DNA of 14,969 bases from DASZYF01 sp035545535 (GCA_035545535.1 DASZYF010000212.1:1-14969), one strand, 5' to 3'. Counted from the stretch's first letter, positions 8,221 to 14,728 are shown. A program made the numbers and translations. Notes: a model not told the origin generated them from the letters alone.

Positions 8221-8232
8221 GGAGGGAGTCTG

Positions 8233-8421
8233 ATGAAGGCATCCGTGAACGCGGATCTGTGCCAGGGGCACGCCCGCTGCTGGGACATCTGCCCCGAGGT
8301 GTTCGACCTCGACGACGAGGGCCACAGCGTCGTGATCCAGCCCGACGTGCCAGCCGCGCTCGAGGACAAGGCCCGCGAGGCCGCCCGCAACTGCCCCGAG
8401 CGAGCCATCACCCTGTCGTGA
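8233..8421 (+). CDS. Small 3Fe-4S-type ferredoxin, 62 aa
   Basis: This is a cytoplasmic electron carrier. The cluster ligands are C10, C16, C20 (in DICPEVF) and C54 (in NCPERAI). The position where 4Fe-4S ferredoxins have their second Cys holds His13 (CQGHARC), so a 3Fe-4S cluster is expected, as in mycobacterial and Streptomyces P450-partner ferredoxins. The protein is short and acidic, with the usual length. A strong ribosome site (GGAGGGA) lies 6 bases before the ATG, and the gene follows the SDR by 12 bases. Relatives usually sit next to cytochrome P450 genes. No P450 or ferredoxin reductase is in this window, so the partner may be the divergent Rieske oxygenase, the 2-oxoacid oxidoreductase, or a P450 elsewhere. 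Confidence 0.95.
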   Translation: MKASVNADLCQGHARCWDICPEVFDLDDEGHSVVIQPDVPAALEDKAREAARNCPERAITLS

Positions 8422-8424
8422 TCT

Positions 8425-8456
8425 GTTTCTCCGGTGTGGGCTATAGCCCGAGAAAC
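8425..8456 (+). terminator. Bulged hairpin after the ferredoxin gene, possible terminator
   Basis: GTTTCTC (8425-8431) and GGGC (8438-8441) together pair with GCCCGAGAAAC (8446-8456), leaving a six-base bulge on the 5' side and a TATA loop. The top of the stem is the perfect palindrome GGGCTATAGCCC. It begins four bases after the ferredoxin stop. No T-run follows, so termination is likely but not shown; it could instead be an RNA-processing or protein-binding element. Confidence 0.45.
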
Positions 8457-8524
8457 GAAACGATTCCCCCCGCTGCCGTCGAACCGACCGATCCGTGCGG
8501 TAGCCGGCGCTCTGGTGCGGGACG

Positions 8525-8646
8525 GATCGCCGCCCACCGCGACCTGTCCGCCGATCGTCGCGTCCAGCGGCGATAGAACGCCGCCCACCGCGACCTGCCC
8601 GCCGTAGGTCGCGCTCAGCGGCGATAGATCGCCGCCAGTCGCGACC
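8525..8646. repeat. 51-bp tandem repeat, about 2.4 copies, intergenic
   Basis: Copies start at 8525, 8576 and 8627 (partial, to about 8646), exactly 51 bases apart. Copies 1 and 2 share, apart from a few changes, GATCGCCGCCCACCGCGACC at the start and CAGCGGCGATA at the end. In copy 2 GCGACCT (8590-8596) pairs with AGGTCGC (8606-8612). Across the copy 2/3 junction GCGGCGAT (8618-8625) pairs with ATCGCCGC (8628-8635). No gene is supported in the 291 bases from 8422 to 8712. The 51-base period keeps a minus-strand frame open, but that frame runs antisense through the ferredoxin gene. Confidence 0.8.
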
Positions 8647-8666
8647 ACGAACGGCGCCTCCGCGTT

Positions 8667-8682
8667 CGCCCGCGCCCGGGCG
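8667..8682 (-). terminator. GC hairpin downstream of the SRPBCC gene, weak terminator candidate
   Basis: CGCCCG and CGGGCG are perfect 6-bp arms with a four-base loop, about 30 bases beyond the stop of the minus-strand SRPBCC gene. There is no T-run. In DNA this GC-rich such a hairpin can occur by chance. Confidence 0.25.
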
Positions 8683-8712
8683 GGACCGTGGAGGCTCGTG
8701 CGCCTTGCCGGC

Positions 8713-9183
8713 TCAGCCGAAGAAGCGGCGGATGCGGTGGTGGCGGTGGGCGAAGATGCGCCGGAGCACGAACGCGTAGATCGCGGCGTAGCCCGGAACC
8801 CAGCGCAGGGGGGCGCGCAGGTCGAATGCGACCTTGTCGTGGACGATCGTGCCCGTCGGGTGGTCGGTCAGTGAGCGCTCATGGCGCCACGCTCGCGCGG
8901 TCGCCATCGTCGAGGTCTCGAGGAACCGCGCGCCGGGGTCGCGTTCGGCGAGCATGAGCCGGTCGTAGTCGAAGGGGATCACGCGCAGGAACAGCAGCCA
9001 GCTGCGACCGAGCGACCGGCCGACGGGAACGTCGTCGAGGGTGCGGCCGCGCATGTGACGGGGAACCGTCATCTTGAGCAGCGGGGACAGCTCGTCGTTG
9101 ATGCCGTCCGGCGTACCGATGCGCGACCACACAGCCGCGCGGGGTGCGTTGACGAGGCACGACGTGTCGACAGCGACTCGCAC
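8713..9183 (-). CDS. SRPBCC-family ligand-binding protein, 156 aa
   Basis: The protein resembles small START/Bet v 1-fold (SRPBCC) proteins that bind hydrophobic ligands in the cytoplasm. It has the family-like opening VAVDTSCLVNAPRAAVWSRI, the segment GINDELSPLLKMTVP, and a basic ending FVLRRIFAHRHHRIRRFFG typical of the COG4276-like group. No catalytic motif is seen. The reading frame extends to 9228, but the GTG at 9183 is preferred: it starts at the domain edge and leaves the palindrome 9187-9206 in the promoter rather than in coding sequence. No Shine-Dalgarno is present; a minus-strand TACCCT (9197-9192) lies eight bases upstream, suggesting a leaderless transcript. It stands alone between the repeat region and the GNAT gene. 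The ligand is unknown. Confidence 0.8.
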   Translation of the reverse strand: MRVAVDTSCLVNAPRAAVWSRIGTPDGINDELSPLLKMTVPRHMRGRTLDDVPVGRSLGRSWLLFLRVIPFDYDRLMLAERDPGARFLETSTMATARAWRHERSLTDHPTGTIVHDKVAFDLRAPLRWVPGYAAIYAFVLRRIFAHRHHRIRRFFG

Positions 9184-9186
9184 GAG

Positions 9187-9206
9187 AAGTAAGGGTACCC
9201 TTAGTT
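9187..9206. promoter_or_regulatory. 20-bp palindrome over the SRPBCC promoter, candidate operator
   Basis: TAAGGGTACCCTTA (9190-9203) is a perfect 14-bp palindrome. Pairing resumes with AA/TT (9187-9188, 9205-9206) outside a single mismatch. It covers the putative -10 TACCCT of the minus-strand SRPBCC gene, so a repressor site is the simplest reading. It resembles metal-regulator (DtxR-like) boxes only loosely and I do not assign it. Confidence 0.55.
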
Positions 9207-9267
9207 GTCGTGCGGAGGCAATCGGCACGAGCCGACGGCGGGTTGCTGCGGCCCGCGGTCCTGCGCC

Positions 9268-9831
9268 TCAGCGAGCAGCGAGCCAGGCATCGCGCGTGAT
9301 CGCGTACTCGACGTCACCGAGCTCATCGCCCTCGATCCGGTACGGCCAGTCCTGGTGGAACTCCCGGACGAGGGTCATCCCGACGTTCTCCATCACCCGC
9401 CGGGATGCGCCGTTCACCGCCATGGCCTCGGCCACGACACGCCGGGCACCCAGTCGCGAGAAGGCCAGGTCGACGAGTGCGCGCGCACCCTCGGTCGCGA
9501 GCCCGCGACCCCACGCACTGCGGCGCAGTCGATAGCCGAGCTCGGGCTCGTCGTCGGGCGCGCCCGGCGCCGGACGCAGGTGGAACCAGCCGACGAACTG
9601 CTGCGACGGGCGCTCCACCGCCGCCCAGAACCCGTAGCCGTCGAAGCGTTCGTAGTAGGAGAGGAACGCCGGCAAGTAGTCCTCCACGATCTCCGAGCGC
9701 GGTGTCGTCCTGCCTCCCGTGACGAACCGCATGACTTCAGGATCGCTGTCGAGATCGACGAGGAGATCGACGTCGCTCTCATCGAAGGCGCGCAGCGTGA
9801 GCCGCTCCGTCTCGACGAGCACACGTCTCAT
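9268..9831 (-). CDS. GNAT family N-acetyltransferase (RimJ/RimL-like), 187 aa
   Basis: This enzyme transfers an acetyl group from acetyl-CoA to an amine, such as a protein N-terminus, a small molecule or an antibiotic. It has the Acetyltransf_3 pattern: an opening VLVETERLTLRAFDESD (4-20), the strand FVGWFHLRPA (79-88), the acetyl-CoA loop RSAWGRGLATEGARAL (104-119) and the C-terminal VNGASRRVMENVGMTLVREF (139-158). Length is normal. The ATG at 9831 is the natural start; a longer in-frame extension would run antisense through the SDR gene. A minus-strand TATCGT (9844-9839) seven bases upstream suggests another leaderless start. It is divergent from the SDR at 9881 across 49 bases and shows no link to the degradation genes. 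The substrate is unknown. Confidence 0.92.
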   Translation of the reverse strand: MRRVLVETERLTLRAFDESDVDLLVDLDSDPEVMRFVTGGRTTPRSEIVEDYLPAFLSYYERFDGYGFWAAVERPSQQFVGWFHLRPAPGAPDDEPELGYRLRRSAWGRGLATEGARALVDLAFSRLGARRVVAEAMAVNGASRRVMENVGMTLVREFHQDWPYRIEGDELGDVEYAITRDAWLAAR

Positions 9832-9880
9832 CCCGGCGACGATACGTACCTGCTGCCGGGGCGTGCGCGATGATCCGGGG

Positions 9881-10744
9881 ATGAGCAACCAGCGATCCGT
9901 CGTCGTCATCACGGGTGCCGCCAGCGGCATGGGTGCGGCCTGCGCGCGCCGCCTCATGCGCGGCGACCGCACGCTGCTGCTCGTCGACGTCAACGAGGCC
10001 GCGCTCGCCACCGTCAAGGCCGAGCTGCGTGACCTCGCGTTCGACGAGGACCAGATCCACGTCCAGCGCACCGACATCACCAGTGCCGCGGACATCAGCG
10101 CGCTGGCCGCGAAGGTGCAGCAGCTCGGCCCGCTCGGAGCGGTGCTCAACGTCGCCGGTGTCTCGCCAACGATGGCCGACTGGAGGCGCGTGTTCGAGGT
10201 GGACCTCGTCGGCACCGCGATGGTGCTCGAGGCGATGCTGCCGCTCGCCGGGCCGGGCACGGTCGCCGTCTGCTGGTCGTCGTCGTCGGCGCACATGGGT
10301 CCGATGGCCGCCCCCGCGCCGGAGATCACCGCCGCGATGGCCGACCCGCTGTCCCCCGACCTCTACGACAAGGTGCGCGCCGCGCTCGGCGACGTGCTCG
10401 ACGGCGAGATGGGCAGTGGCATCGGCTACGGCACGGCGAAGCGCGGCGTCATCCAGCTCGTGGGCCGGCAGGCCGCGGCGTGGGGCGCGAAGGGCGCCCG
10501 CATCTGCTCGATCTCGCCGGGGATGATCGACACTCCGATGGGCCGTCAGGAGTTCGAGAAGCAGCCGGCGATGGCGTTCATGCTGCAGAGCACTCCGCTC
10601 GCGCGCTTCGGCGCATCGTCGGAGATCGCCGAGCTCGCCGCGTTCATGATCTCGCCCGACGCCGGCTTCCTCAGCGGCGTCGACATCCTGCTCGACGGCG
10701 GCTGCACCGCTGCGCTCAACGCGATGATGACCGCGAGCAGCTAG
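9881..10744 (+). CDS. Short-chain dehydrogenase/reductase (SDR), 287 aa
   Basis: This is a classical SDR that oxidises or reduces a hydroxyl/keto group with a nicotinamide cofactor. It has TGAASGMG (11-18), D36 at the end of the second strand (NAD preference expected), NVAG (90-93), a Ser run at 133-136 holding the likely catalytic Ser, and Y183/K187 (YGTAK). SPGMIDTPM (212-220) and the ending GVDILLDGGCTAALN are typical. An insertion of about 40 residues (about 140-178) lies between the catalytic Ser and Tyr, longer than in compact SDRs, as in 3-alpha-hydroxysteroid dehydrogenase-like members; that comparison is tentative. The ATG at 9881 has only a weak GGGG upstream. Its TAG stop overlaps the stop of the convergent lipoprotein gene. 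Confidence 0.93.
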   Translation: MSNQRSVVVITGAASGMGAACARRLMRGDRTLLLVDVNEAALATVKAELRDLAFDEDQIHVQRTDITSAADISALAAKVQQLGPLGAVLNVAGVSPTMADWRRVFEVDLVGTAMVLEAMLPLAGPGTVAVCWSSSSAHMGPMAAPAPEITAAMADPLSPDLYDKVRAALGDVLDGEMGSGIGYGTAKRGVIQLVGRQAAAWGAKGARICSISPGMIDTPMGRQEFEKQPAMAFMLQSTPLARFGASSEIAELAAFMISPDAGFLSGVDILLDGGCTAALNAMMTASS

Positions 10745-12255
10745 CCCGTGCTGACGTAGTAGCTCGGCGCGAAGCGGCAGTTGAAGCCGGTCGGCGGGTC
10801 GGTGGGGTCGCGCACGAACCGGCCGCCCTGGACGTCGACGATGAGGTAGCAGGTGGGCGGCTTCTTGTGCGCGGGGTCGTTGGTGGCCACCATGCCACCG
10901 CCGTCGAACTGCGTGACCTTGCCGAGCCCCTTCTGCAGCGCCGCGCGCGTGAGCGCACCGCCGCGGTTGAGGCCGTCGACGAGCAGCAGCCCGGACATCC
11001 ACGCGTACATCGCGTACTCATCGGGCGCCTGCTGGTACAGCGCGCGGTACCAGCGGTTGAACGTCGCCACCATCGGCACGGCCTGCGCGTCCTCGCCCTG
11101 GTACATCGCCTCGGCGATCTCGAGGGTGATGCCTTCGGCCGCGTCGCCTGTCTTGGCGAGGAACGCCTGGTCGTACGCGCCCGAGGAGTAGTTGCCCAGC
11201 GGGAACGGCGAGATGCCGGCGTCCTGCACCGCCTTCGCGAGGTGCGCGCCCAGCTCGGCGGCCGCGAAGACCACGCCCTGCGCGCCCTTCGCCTTCATCT
11301 CCTGCGCGTCGGCGGTGAAGTCGGTCTGCGTCGGCTCGACGTTCGGGTCGTCGTAGACGAAGGTGTAGCCGGCCGACAGGAGCGCGGCCTTCTCGTCGCG
11401 GTAGGCCTTCACCGCAGCGGCTTGGTTCACGCCCAGGATCGCCATGTGCTTCACCGCGTCGGGGAACAGCTGCTTGTAGAGCAGGTAGGGCGCGACGTTC
11501 CAGCCGTCGATCGGCTCGGGCGAGAAGTTGTTCGGCGCGCGGAACCGTGTGGTCGCCAGGGCTTCGCCGATGTCGACCGCGTCGGAGCCCGCGAGGGCCG
11601 TGGGCATGCCCTGGTCGTCACCGGAGAACGAGCCGACGAAGGCGAAGACGGAGTCCTTCAGCGAGCTCGTCGCCGCCTCGTTCTGGCTGACCTGCAGGTT
11701 GTCGTCGGCCGCCTTGACGACGACCTTCCGCCCGCAGATGCCCCCGCGGCTGTTCAGGTAGGCGGCGAACGCCTGCGTGCCGTGCACCGCGCCGACGAAC
11801 AGGCCGGGGATCGGGCCCGTGAGCGTGCTGACGTTGCCGAGGTCGACCTCGGTCGCCGTGACCCCCGGCGCGTCGGCGGCGGCGGCGCACACCTTGGGAT
11901 CGATGCTGACGTCGCCAGTGTCAGCGCCGGCGTGCGGCGGCGGCGTGACGGCCCTCGACGCGGGTCCGCGCGGCGCCGCTGTGGTCGGACCGGTCGTCGC
12001 GAACGGTGCGACCGGACCGGCGCCCGGCGCGGCCGCGGACGTCGCCACCGGGACACCGACCGGTGCGGGGCCGGCCACGGCCGTCGCGGCGGGCGCGACC
12101 ACCGGTGCGTAGACGCCCGTCTGCGTGATGACGGGCCGGACGGCGGCGCGGCGGTCGAGCTCCGCCGTCTGCGCCGGCGTGAGCCGCGCGCCGCACGCCG
12201 CGCTCACCGCGACGGCGGTCACCGCAGCGGCGATCGCGCCGGCTCGTCCGATCAC
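10741..12255 (-). CDS. ABC-type substrate-binding lipoprotein (periplasmic-binding-protein type 1), 504 aa
   Basis: This is an extracellular, lipid-anchored ligand-binding protein of the branched-chain amino acid (Peripla_BP_6) class. Residues 1-20 form a signal peptide with an Ala/Val-rich core ending SAAC; C21 is the likely lipidated cysteine. A Pro/Ala/Thr-rich linker (about 45-115) leads to the binding domain, with VDLGNVSTLTGPIPG (137-151), AAYLNSRGGICGRKVVV (164-180) and GVVFAAAELGAH (327-338). Cysteines 123, 174, 469 and 493 could form disulfides. No permease or ATPase genes are adjacent, so it is an orphan here. The GTG start at 12255 overlaps the stop of the upstream reductase-like gene as GTGA, so the two are coupled. 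It ends convergently on the SDR, sharing CTAG. The ligand is unknown. Confidence 0.92.
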   Translation of the reverse strand: MIGRAGAIAAAVTAVAVSAACGARLTPAQTAELDRRAAVRPVITQTGVYAPVVAPAATAVAGPAPVGVPVATSAAAPGAGPVAPFATTGPTTAAPRGPASRAVTPPPHAGADTGDVSIDPKVCAAAADAPGVTATEVDLGNVSTLTGPIPGLFVGAVHGTQAFAAYLNSRGGICGRKVVVKAADDNLQVSQNEAATSSLKDSVFAFVGSFSGDDQGMPTALAGSDAVDIGEALATTRFRAPNNFSPEPIDGWNVAPYLLYKQLFPDAVKHMAILGVNQAAAVKAYRDEKAALLSAGYTFVYDDPNVEPTQTDFTADAQEMKAKGAQGVVFAAAELGAHLAKAVQDAGISPFPLGNYSSGAYDQAFLAKTGDAAEGITLEIAEAMYQGEDAQAVPMVATFNRWYRALYQQAPDEYAMYAWMSGLLLVDGLNRGGALTRAALQKGLGKVTQFDGGGMVATNDPAHKKPPTCYLIVDVQGGRFVRDPTDPPTGFNCRFAPSYYVSTG

Positions 12256-13313
12256 GTGCTCGCCGCAGGCCTCGGGACGAACGGCGCGGTCATGGGAGCG
12301 AGGTCGGCGTAGGTGACGATGCCCGGCGGGGCCGCGACGACGGCGTGGATCGCGTTGACCACGGGCATCGCCGTGGTGAGGTGGCCGACCGCGGCCATGC
12401 TCTCGACGGTCAGGTTGGTCAGGTCCTCGGGCATGAACATCATGCGCACCGCGACGTAGGGATTGCCCTTCACCTCGAGCAGGAACCCTTCGGGTGGCGC
12501 CCACTGCACGTCGAGGTCGGTGCCCAGGGTCCAGCGCAGGTTGACCTCGACCGCGTCCGCGCCTCCGGACGTTCCGATCCAGCGGATGTCCATGCCGGCG
12601 ACGTGGCCCTCCTTGATGGGGCGGCCGGGGATGTCGATGTCCTTCGTCGCGTGCGCGAGCTCGACCTCGCACCGCGTGTCGTCGAGCGGGATGTCCAGCA
12701 GCTTCGCGATGACGTCGAGCGAGTCCTTGTCGATGCGGGTCGCGTAGGCCAGGTCCTCCTTGTGGCCGGGGTCGTCCTTGGGGCGTCCCCAGCCGAGCTC
12801 GTCCTGGTTCGGCTCGGCCGCCCACAACGTGAGGTCGACCGACTCCGACACCTTCACGTAGTAGATGTCGCTGCAGATGCTCGACGCGAGCGCGGCGAGC
12901 ATGTCGGTCTGTCCCGGGTGGATGCCGCTGCCGAACAGGCTCGCCCCGCCCTCGCGTGCGGCGGCGTCGAGCGCGAGCCGGTCGGTCTCGCTCATCATGC
13001 GGCCGGTGACGAACGCCGTGGTGACGACGTTGATGCCGGCGCGCAGCAGCTGCGTCAGGTGGGCGACGTCCGCGTGCAGCGGCATGTAGACCACGCAGTC
13101 CGGGCGCAGCGCGATGAGCGCGTCGATGTCGTCGGTCGCCGTGACACCCAGCGCGTGGTCGAGCCCGACGAGCTCGCCCGCGTCCTTGCCGACCTTGTCC
13201 TTGCTGTACGCGTACACGCCGACGAGCTCAAGGTCAGGGCGCGCGGCGATCACCGGCACGGCCTGCTTCGCGACGAGCCCCGTCGTCCACTGCACGACTC
13301 TCGCGATCTCCAC
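12252..13313 (-). CDS. Dihydrodipicolinate-reductase-like NAD(P)-dependent dehydrogenase, about 353 aa
   Basis: The protein resembles the family often annotated as NAD(P)H-dependent amine dehydrogenase or dihydrodipicolinate reductase N-terminal domain protein, which includes 2,4-diaminopentanoate dehydrogenase. The nucleotide-binding start is ARVVQWTTGLVAKQAV (4-19). DCVVYMPLHADV (72-83) and GINVVTTAFVTG (93-104) follow the Rossmann pattern, and GSGIHPGQTDML (128-139) is a conserved active-region motif of the family. It ends four bases into the lipoprotein gene. Two GTG codons (13319 and 13313) are possible starts; the second is preferred because the G-run at about 13324-13320 is then spaced as a ribosome site. 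The reaction is unknown; an amine, imine or aldehyde substrate is possible. Confidence 0.87.
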   Translation of the reverse strand: MEIARVVQWTTGLVAKQAVPVIAARPDLELVGVYAYSKDKVGKDAGELVGLDHALGVTATDDIDALIALRPDCVVYMPLHADVAHLTQLLRAGINVVTTAFVTGRMMSETDRLALDAAAREGGASLFGSGIHPGQTDMLAALASSICSDIYYVKVSESVDLTLWAAEPNQDELGWGRPKDDPGHKEDLAYATRIDKDSLDVIAKLLDIPLDDTRCEVELAHATKDIDIPGRPIKEGHVAGMDIRWIGTSGGADAVEVNLRWTLGTDLDVQWAPPEGFLLEVKGNPYVAVRMMFMPEDLTNLTVESMAAVGHLTTAMPVVNAIHAVVAAPPGIVTYADLAPMTAPFVPRPAAST

Positions 13314-13330
13314 CAGCACCCCCCAGTCCG

Positions 13331-13362
13331 GAACGTCGTTCTACCAGAAAGTAGAACAACGT
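13331..13362. promoter_or_regulatory. Overlapping inverted repeats upstream of the reductase-like gene, candidate operator
   Basis: ACGTCGTTCTAC (13333-13344) pairs with GTAGAACAACGT (13351-13362) with one mismatch and a six-base loop. A second, smaller palindrome GAACG-T-CGTTC (13331-13341) overlaps its left arm. The pair lies just upstream of the GTG start, where a repressor would act. The GTTCTA/TAGAAC half-sites recall KstR-type sites, but their order and spacing differ, so no regulator is assigned. Confidence 0.5.
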
Positions 13363-13431
13363 ATCCACCGGGTGCGCGCCACCGCGACACCGCTGGGACA
13401 ACGGGCCGCGCTCGTCGCTCGAGACGCACGA

Positions 13432-13460
13432 AGGCCCCGCGTCCTCAGGACGCGGGGCCT
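13432..13460 (-). terminator. Strong intrinsic terminator hairpin
   Basis: AGGCCCCGCGTCC (13432-13444) and GGACGCGGGGCCT (13448-13460) are perfect 13-bp arms with a three-base loop. The hairpin lies 15 bases past the stop of the minus-strand amidohydrolase at 13476 and ahead of the next minus-strand promoter. There is no long T-run, which is common in actinobacterial terminators. It separates this gene from the reductase-lipoprotein pair. Confidence 0.85.
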
Positions 13461-13475
13461 CGCACGAGCCGGCGG

Positions 13476-14681
13476 TCAGGCCGTGATGGTGGCGGGGTCG
13501 GCGGGCGTGAAGCGGTAGACGCGCTCGGCGTTGCCGATGGCGATCTTGTGCTGCACGTCCTCGGGCAGGTGCGAGAGCCACTTGTTGGCGAGGCTGATCG
13601 ACTCCGGCCAGGTGGAGTCCGAGTGCGGGTAGTCGCACTCGAGCATCACGTTGTCCTCGCCGATGATGTCGAGCAGCCGCAGACCGGCCTGATCCTCGAT
13701 GAACGTGCCGTACACGTGGTCCTTGAACAGCCGACGGATGTCGGTGTCGAGGTCGAAGCTCGCGGCGCCCTGCTCCTCGCCGCGGTCGTGCGTCGCGTTC
13801 ATGTTGATGTCGTAGCGCGACGCCCAGAAGCGCTGCTTGTCGACGACCTGCTCGGCCCGCTCGAGGAAGTAGGGGATCCAGCCGATCGAGCCCTCGGACA
13901 GCGCGATCTTCAGGTCCGGGTTCTTCACGAACTGCTGGCTGAACAGCCAGTCGAGCAGCGTGCCCGCCTGGTTCGCGGCCGCGGAGTACGCCATGAACGC
14001 GAGCGTCGGCATGTCGTCGGACGTGCGGATGAGGTTCGACGACGAGCCGACGTGCATCGACACGACCAGGCCGGTGTCGTTGCACGCGCCGAAGACCGGG
14101 TCCCAGTGGTCGGTGTGCACCGACGGCAGGCCGAGCTTGGTCGGGTTCTCCGAGAACGCGATCGACTTGGCGCCGCGCGCAGCGGTGCGTTCGATCTCCT
14201 TCGCGGCGAGCGCCGGGTCCCACAGCGGGATGATCACCATCGGGATGAACCGGCCCGGGTAGGCGTCGGCGAACTCCTCGAGGATGAAGTCGTTCCACGC
14301 CTGCACGCAGAGCAGCGCGAGCTCCTTGTCCTTCGCCTCGTGGAAGACCTGGCCGCAGTAGCGGGGGAACGACGGGAACATCATCGACGCGAGCACGTTG
14401 CCCTGGTTCATGTCGGCGACGCGGGCCGCCGGGTCGTAGCAGCCCAGGCGCATGTCCTCGTAGGTGATGGGGAGCGGGTTGAACTCCTCGCGCTTCTTGC
14501 CGGCGACGGCGTTGAGGCCGATGGTCGCGATCTCGCGGTCCTCGTAGGCCCAGAACTCCTTGTCACCGTCGCGGACGATCCGGGGGCCGGTGTCGCGCCA
14601 CTTCTCGGGCAGGCGCTCCTGCCAGAGCCGGGCGGGCTCGATCAGGTGGTCGTCCACCGAGATGAACCACGACAGCGCCAT
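13476..14681 (-). CDS. Amidohydrolase family protein (Amidohydro_2 type), 401 aa
   Basis: This is a TIM-barrel metal-dependent hydrolase or decarboxylase of the PF04909 type, cytoplasmic. The first metal motif is SVDDHLIEP with D10 and H12. Other expected ligands or catalytic residues are H210 (SMHVGSS), E263/G264 near IALSEGSIGWIPYFLE, and D350 with H353 (LECDYPHSDSTWP), a motif typical of this group. Length fits. The ATG at 14681 has GGAGGT six bases upstream, a strong ribosome site. The gene is monocistronic: a terminator follows its stop, and its promoter region holds the palindrome at 14711-14728. Members act on compounds ranging from aromatic acids to lactones; the substrate here cannot be read. 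It is unrelated in detail to the amidohydrolase at 3783-5024. Confidence 0.92.
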   Translation of the reverse strand: MALSWFISVDDHLIEPARLWQERLPEKWRDTGPRIVRDGDKEFWAYEDREIATIGLNAVAGKKREEFNPLPITYEDMRLGCYDPAARVADMNQGNVLASMMFPSFPRYCGQVFHEAKDKELALLCVQAWNDFILEEFADAYPGRFIPMVIIPLWDPALAAKEIERTAARGAKSIAFSENPTKLGLPSVHTDHWDPVFGACNDTGLVVSMHVGSSSNLIRTSDDMPTLAFMAYSAAANQAGTLLDWLFSQQFVKNPDLKIALSEGSIGWIPYFLERAEQVVDKQRFWASRYDINMNATHDRGEEQGAASFDLDTDIRRLFKDHVYGTFIEDQAGLRLLDIIGEDNVMLECDYPHSDSTWPESISLANKWLSHLPEDVQHKIAIGNAERVYRFTPADPATITA

Positions 14682-14710
14682 CAGAAGACCTCCACCGGAC
14701 CGGAACGCAG

Positions 14711-14728
14711 AGTAAGCGAACGCTTACT
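14711..14728. promoter_or_regulatory. 18-bp perfect palindrome, candidate operator of the Amidohydro_2 gene
   Basis: AGTAAGCG and CGCTTACT are perfect 8-bp arms around AA, 30 bases before the ATG at 14681. A minus-strand TACTCT (14714-14709) overlaps its left edge and a plus-strand TACGAT (14728-14733) its right edge; both fit TAnnnT -10 boxes, so one site could control both directions. The core AGCG-NN-CGCT also occurs at 7332-7345. Confidence 0.65.

Noticed and set aside
8525..8646. CRISPR array
   Set aside because: The copies are directly joined with a 51-base period; there are no unique spacers and no cas genes.
8154..8648. Minus-strand ORF whose N-terminus has GGQVAVGG-type repeats
   Set aside because: It is the 51-bp DNA repeat read in one frame and then runs antisense through the whole ferredoxin gene into the SDR. 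No ribosome site or family match supports it.
8872..8881. TGAGCGCTCA palindrome, similar to the shared operator
   Set aside because: It lies inside the SRPBCC coding region and lacks the two-base centre of the operator pair, so a chance match is more likely.
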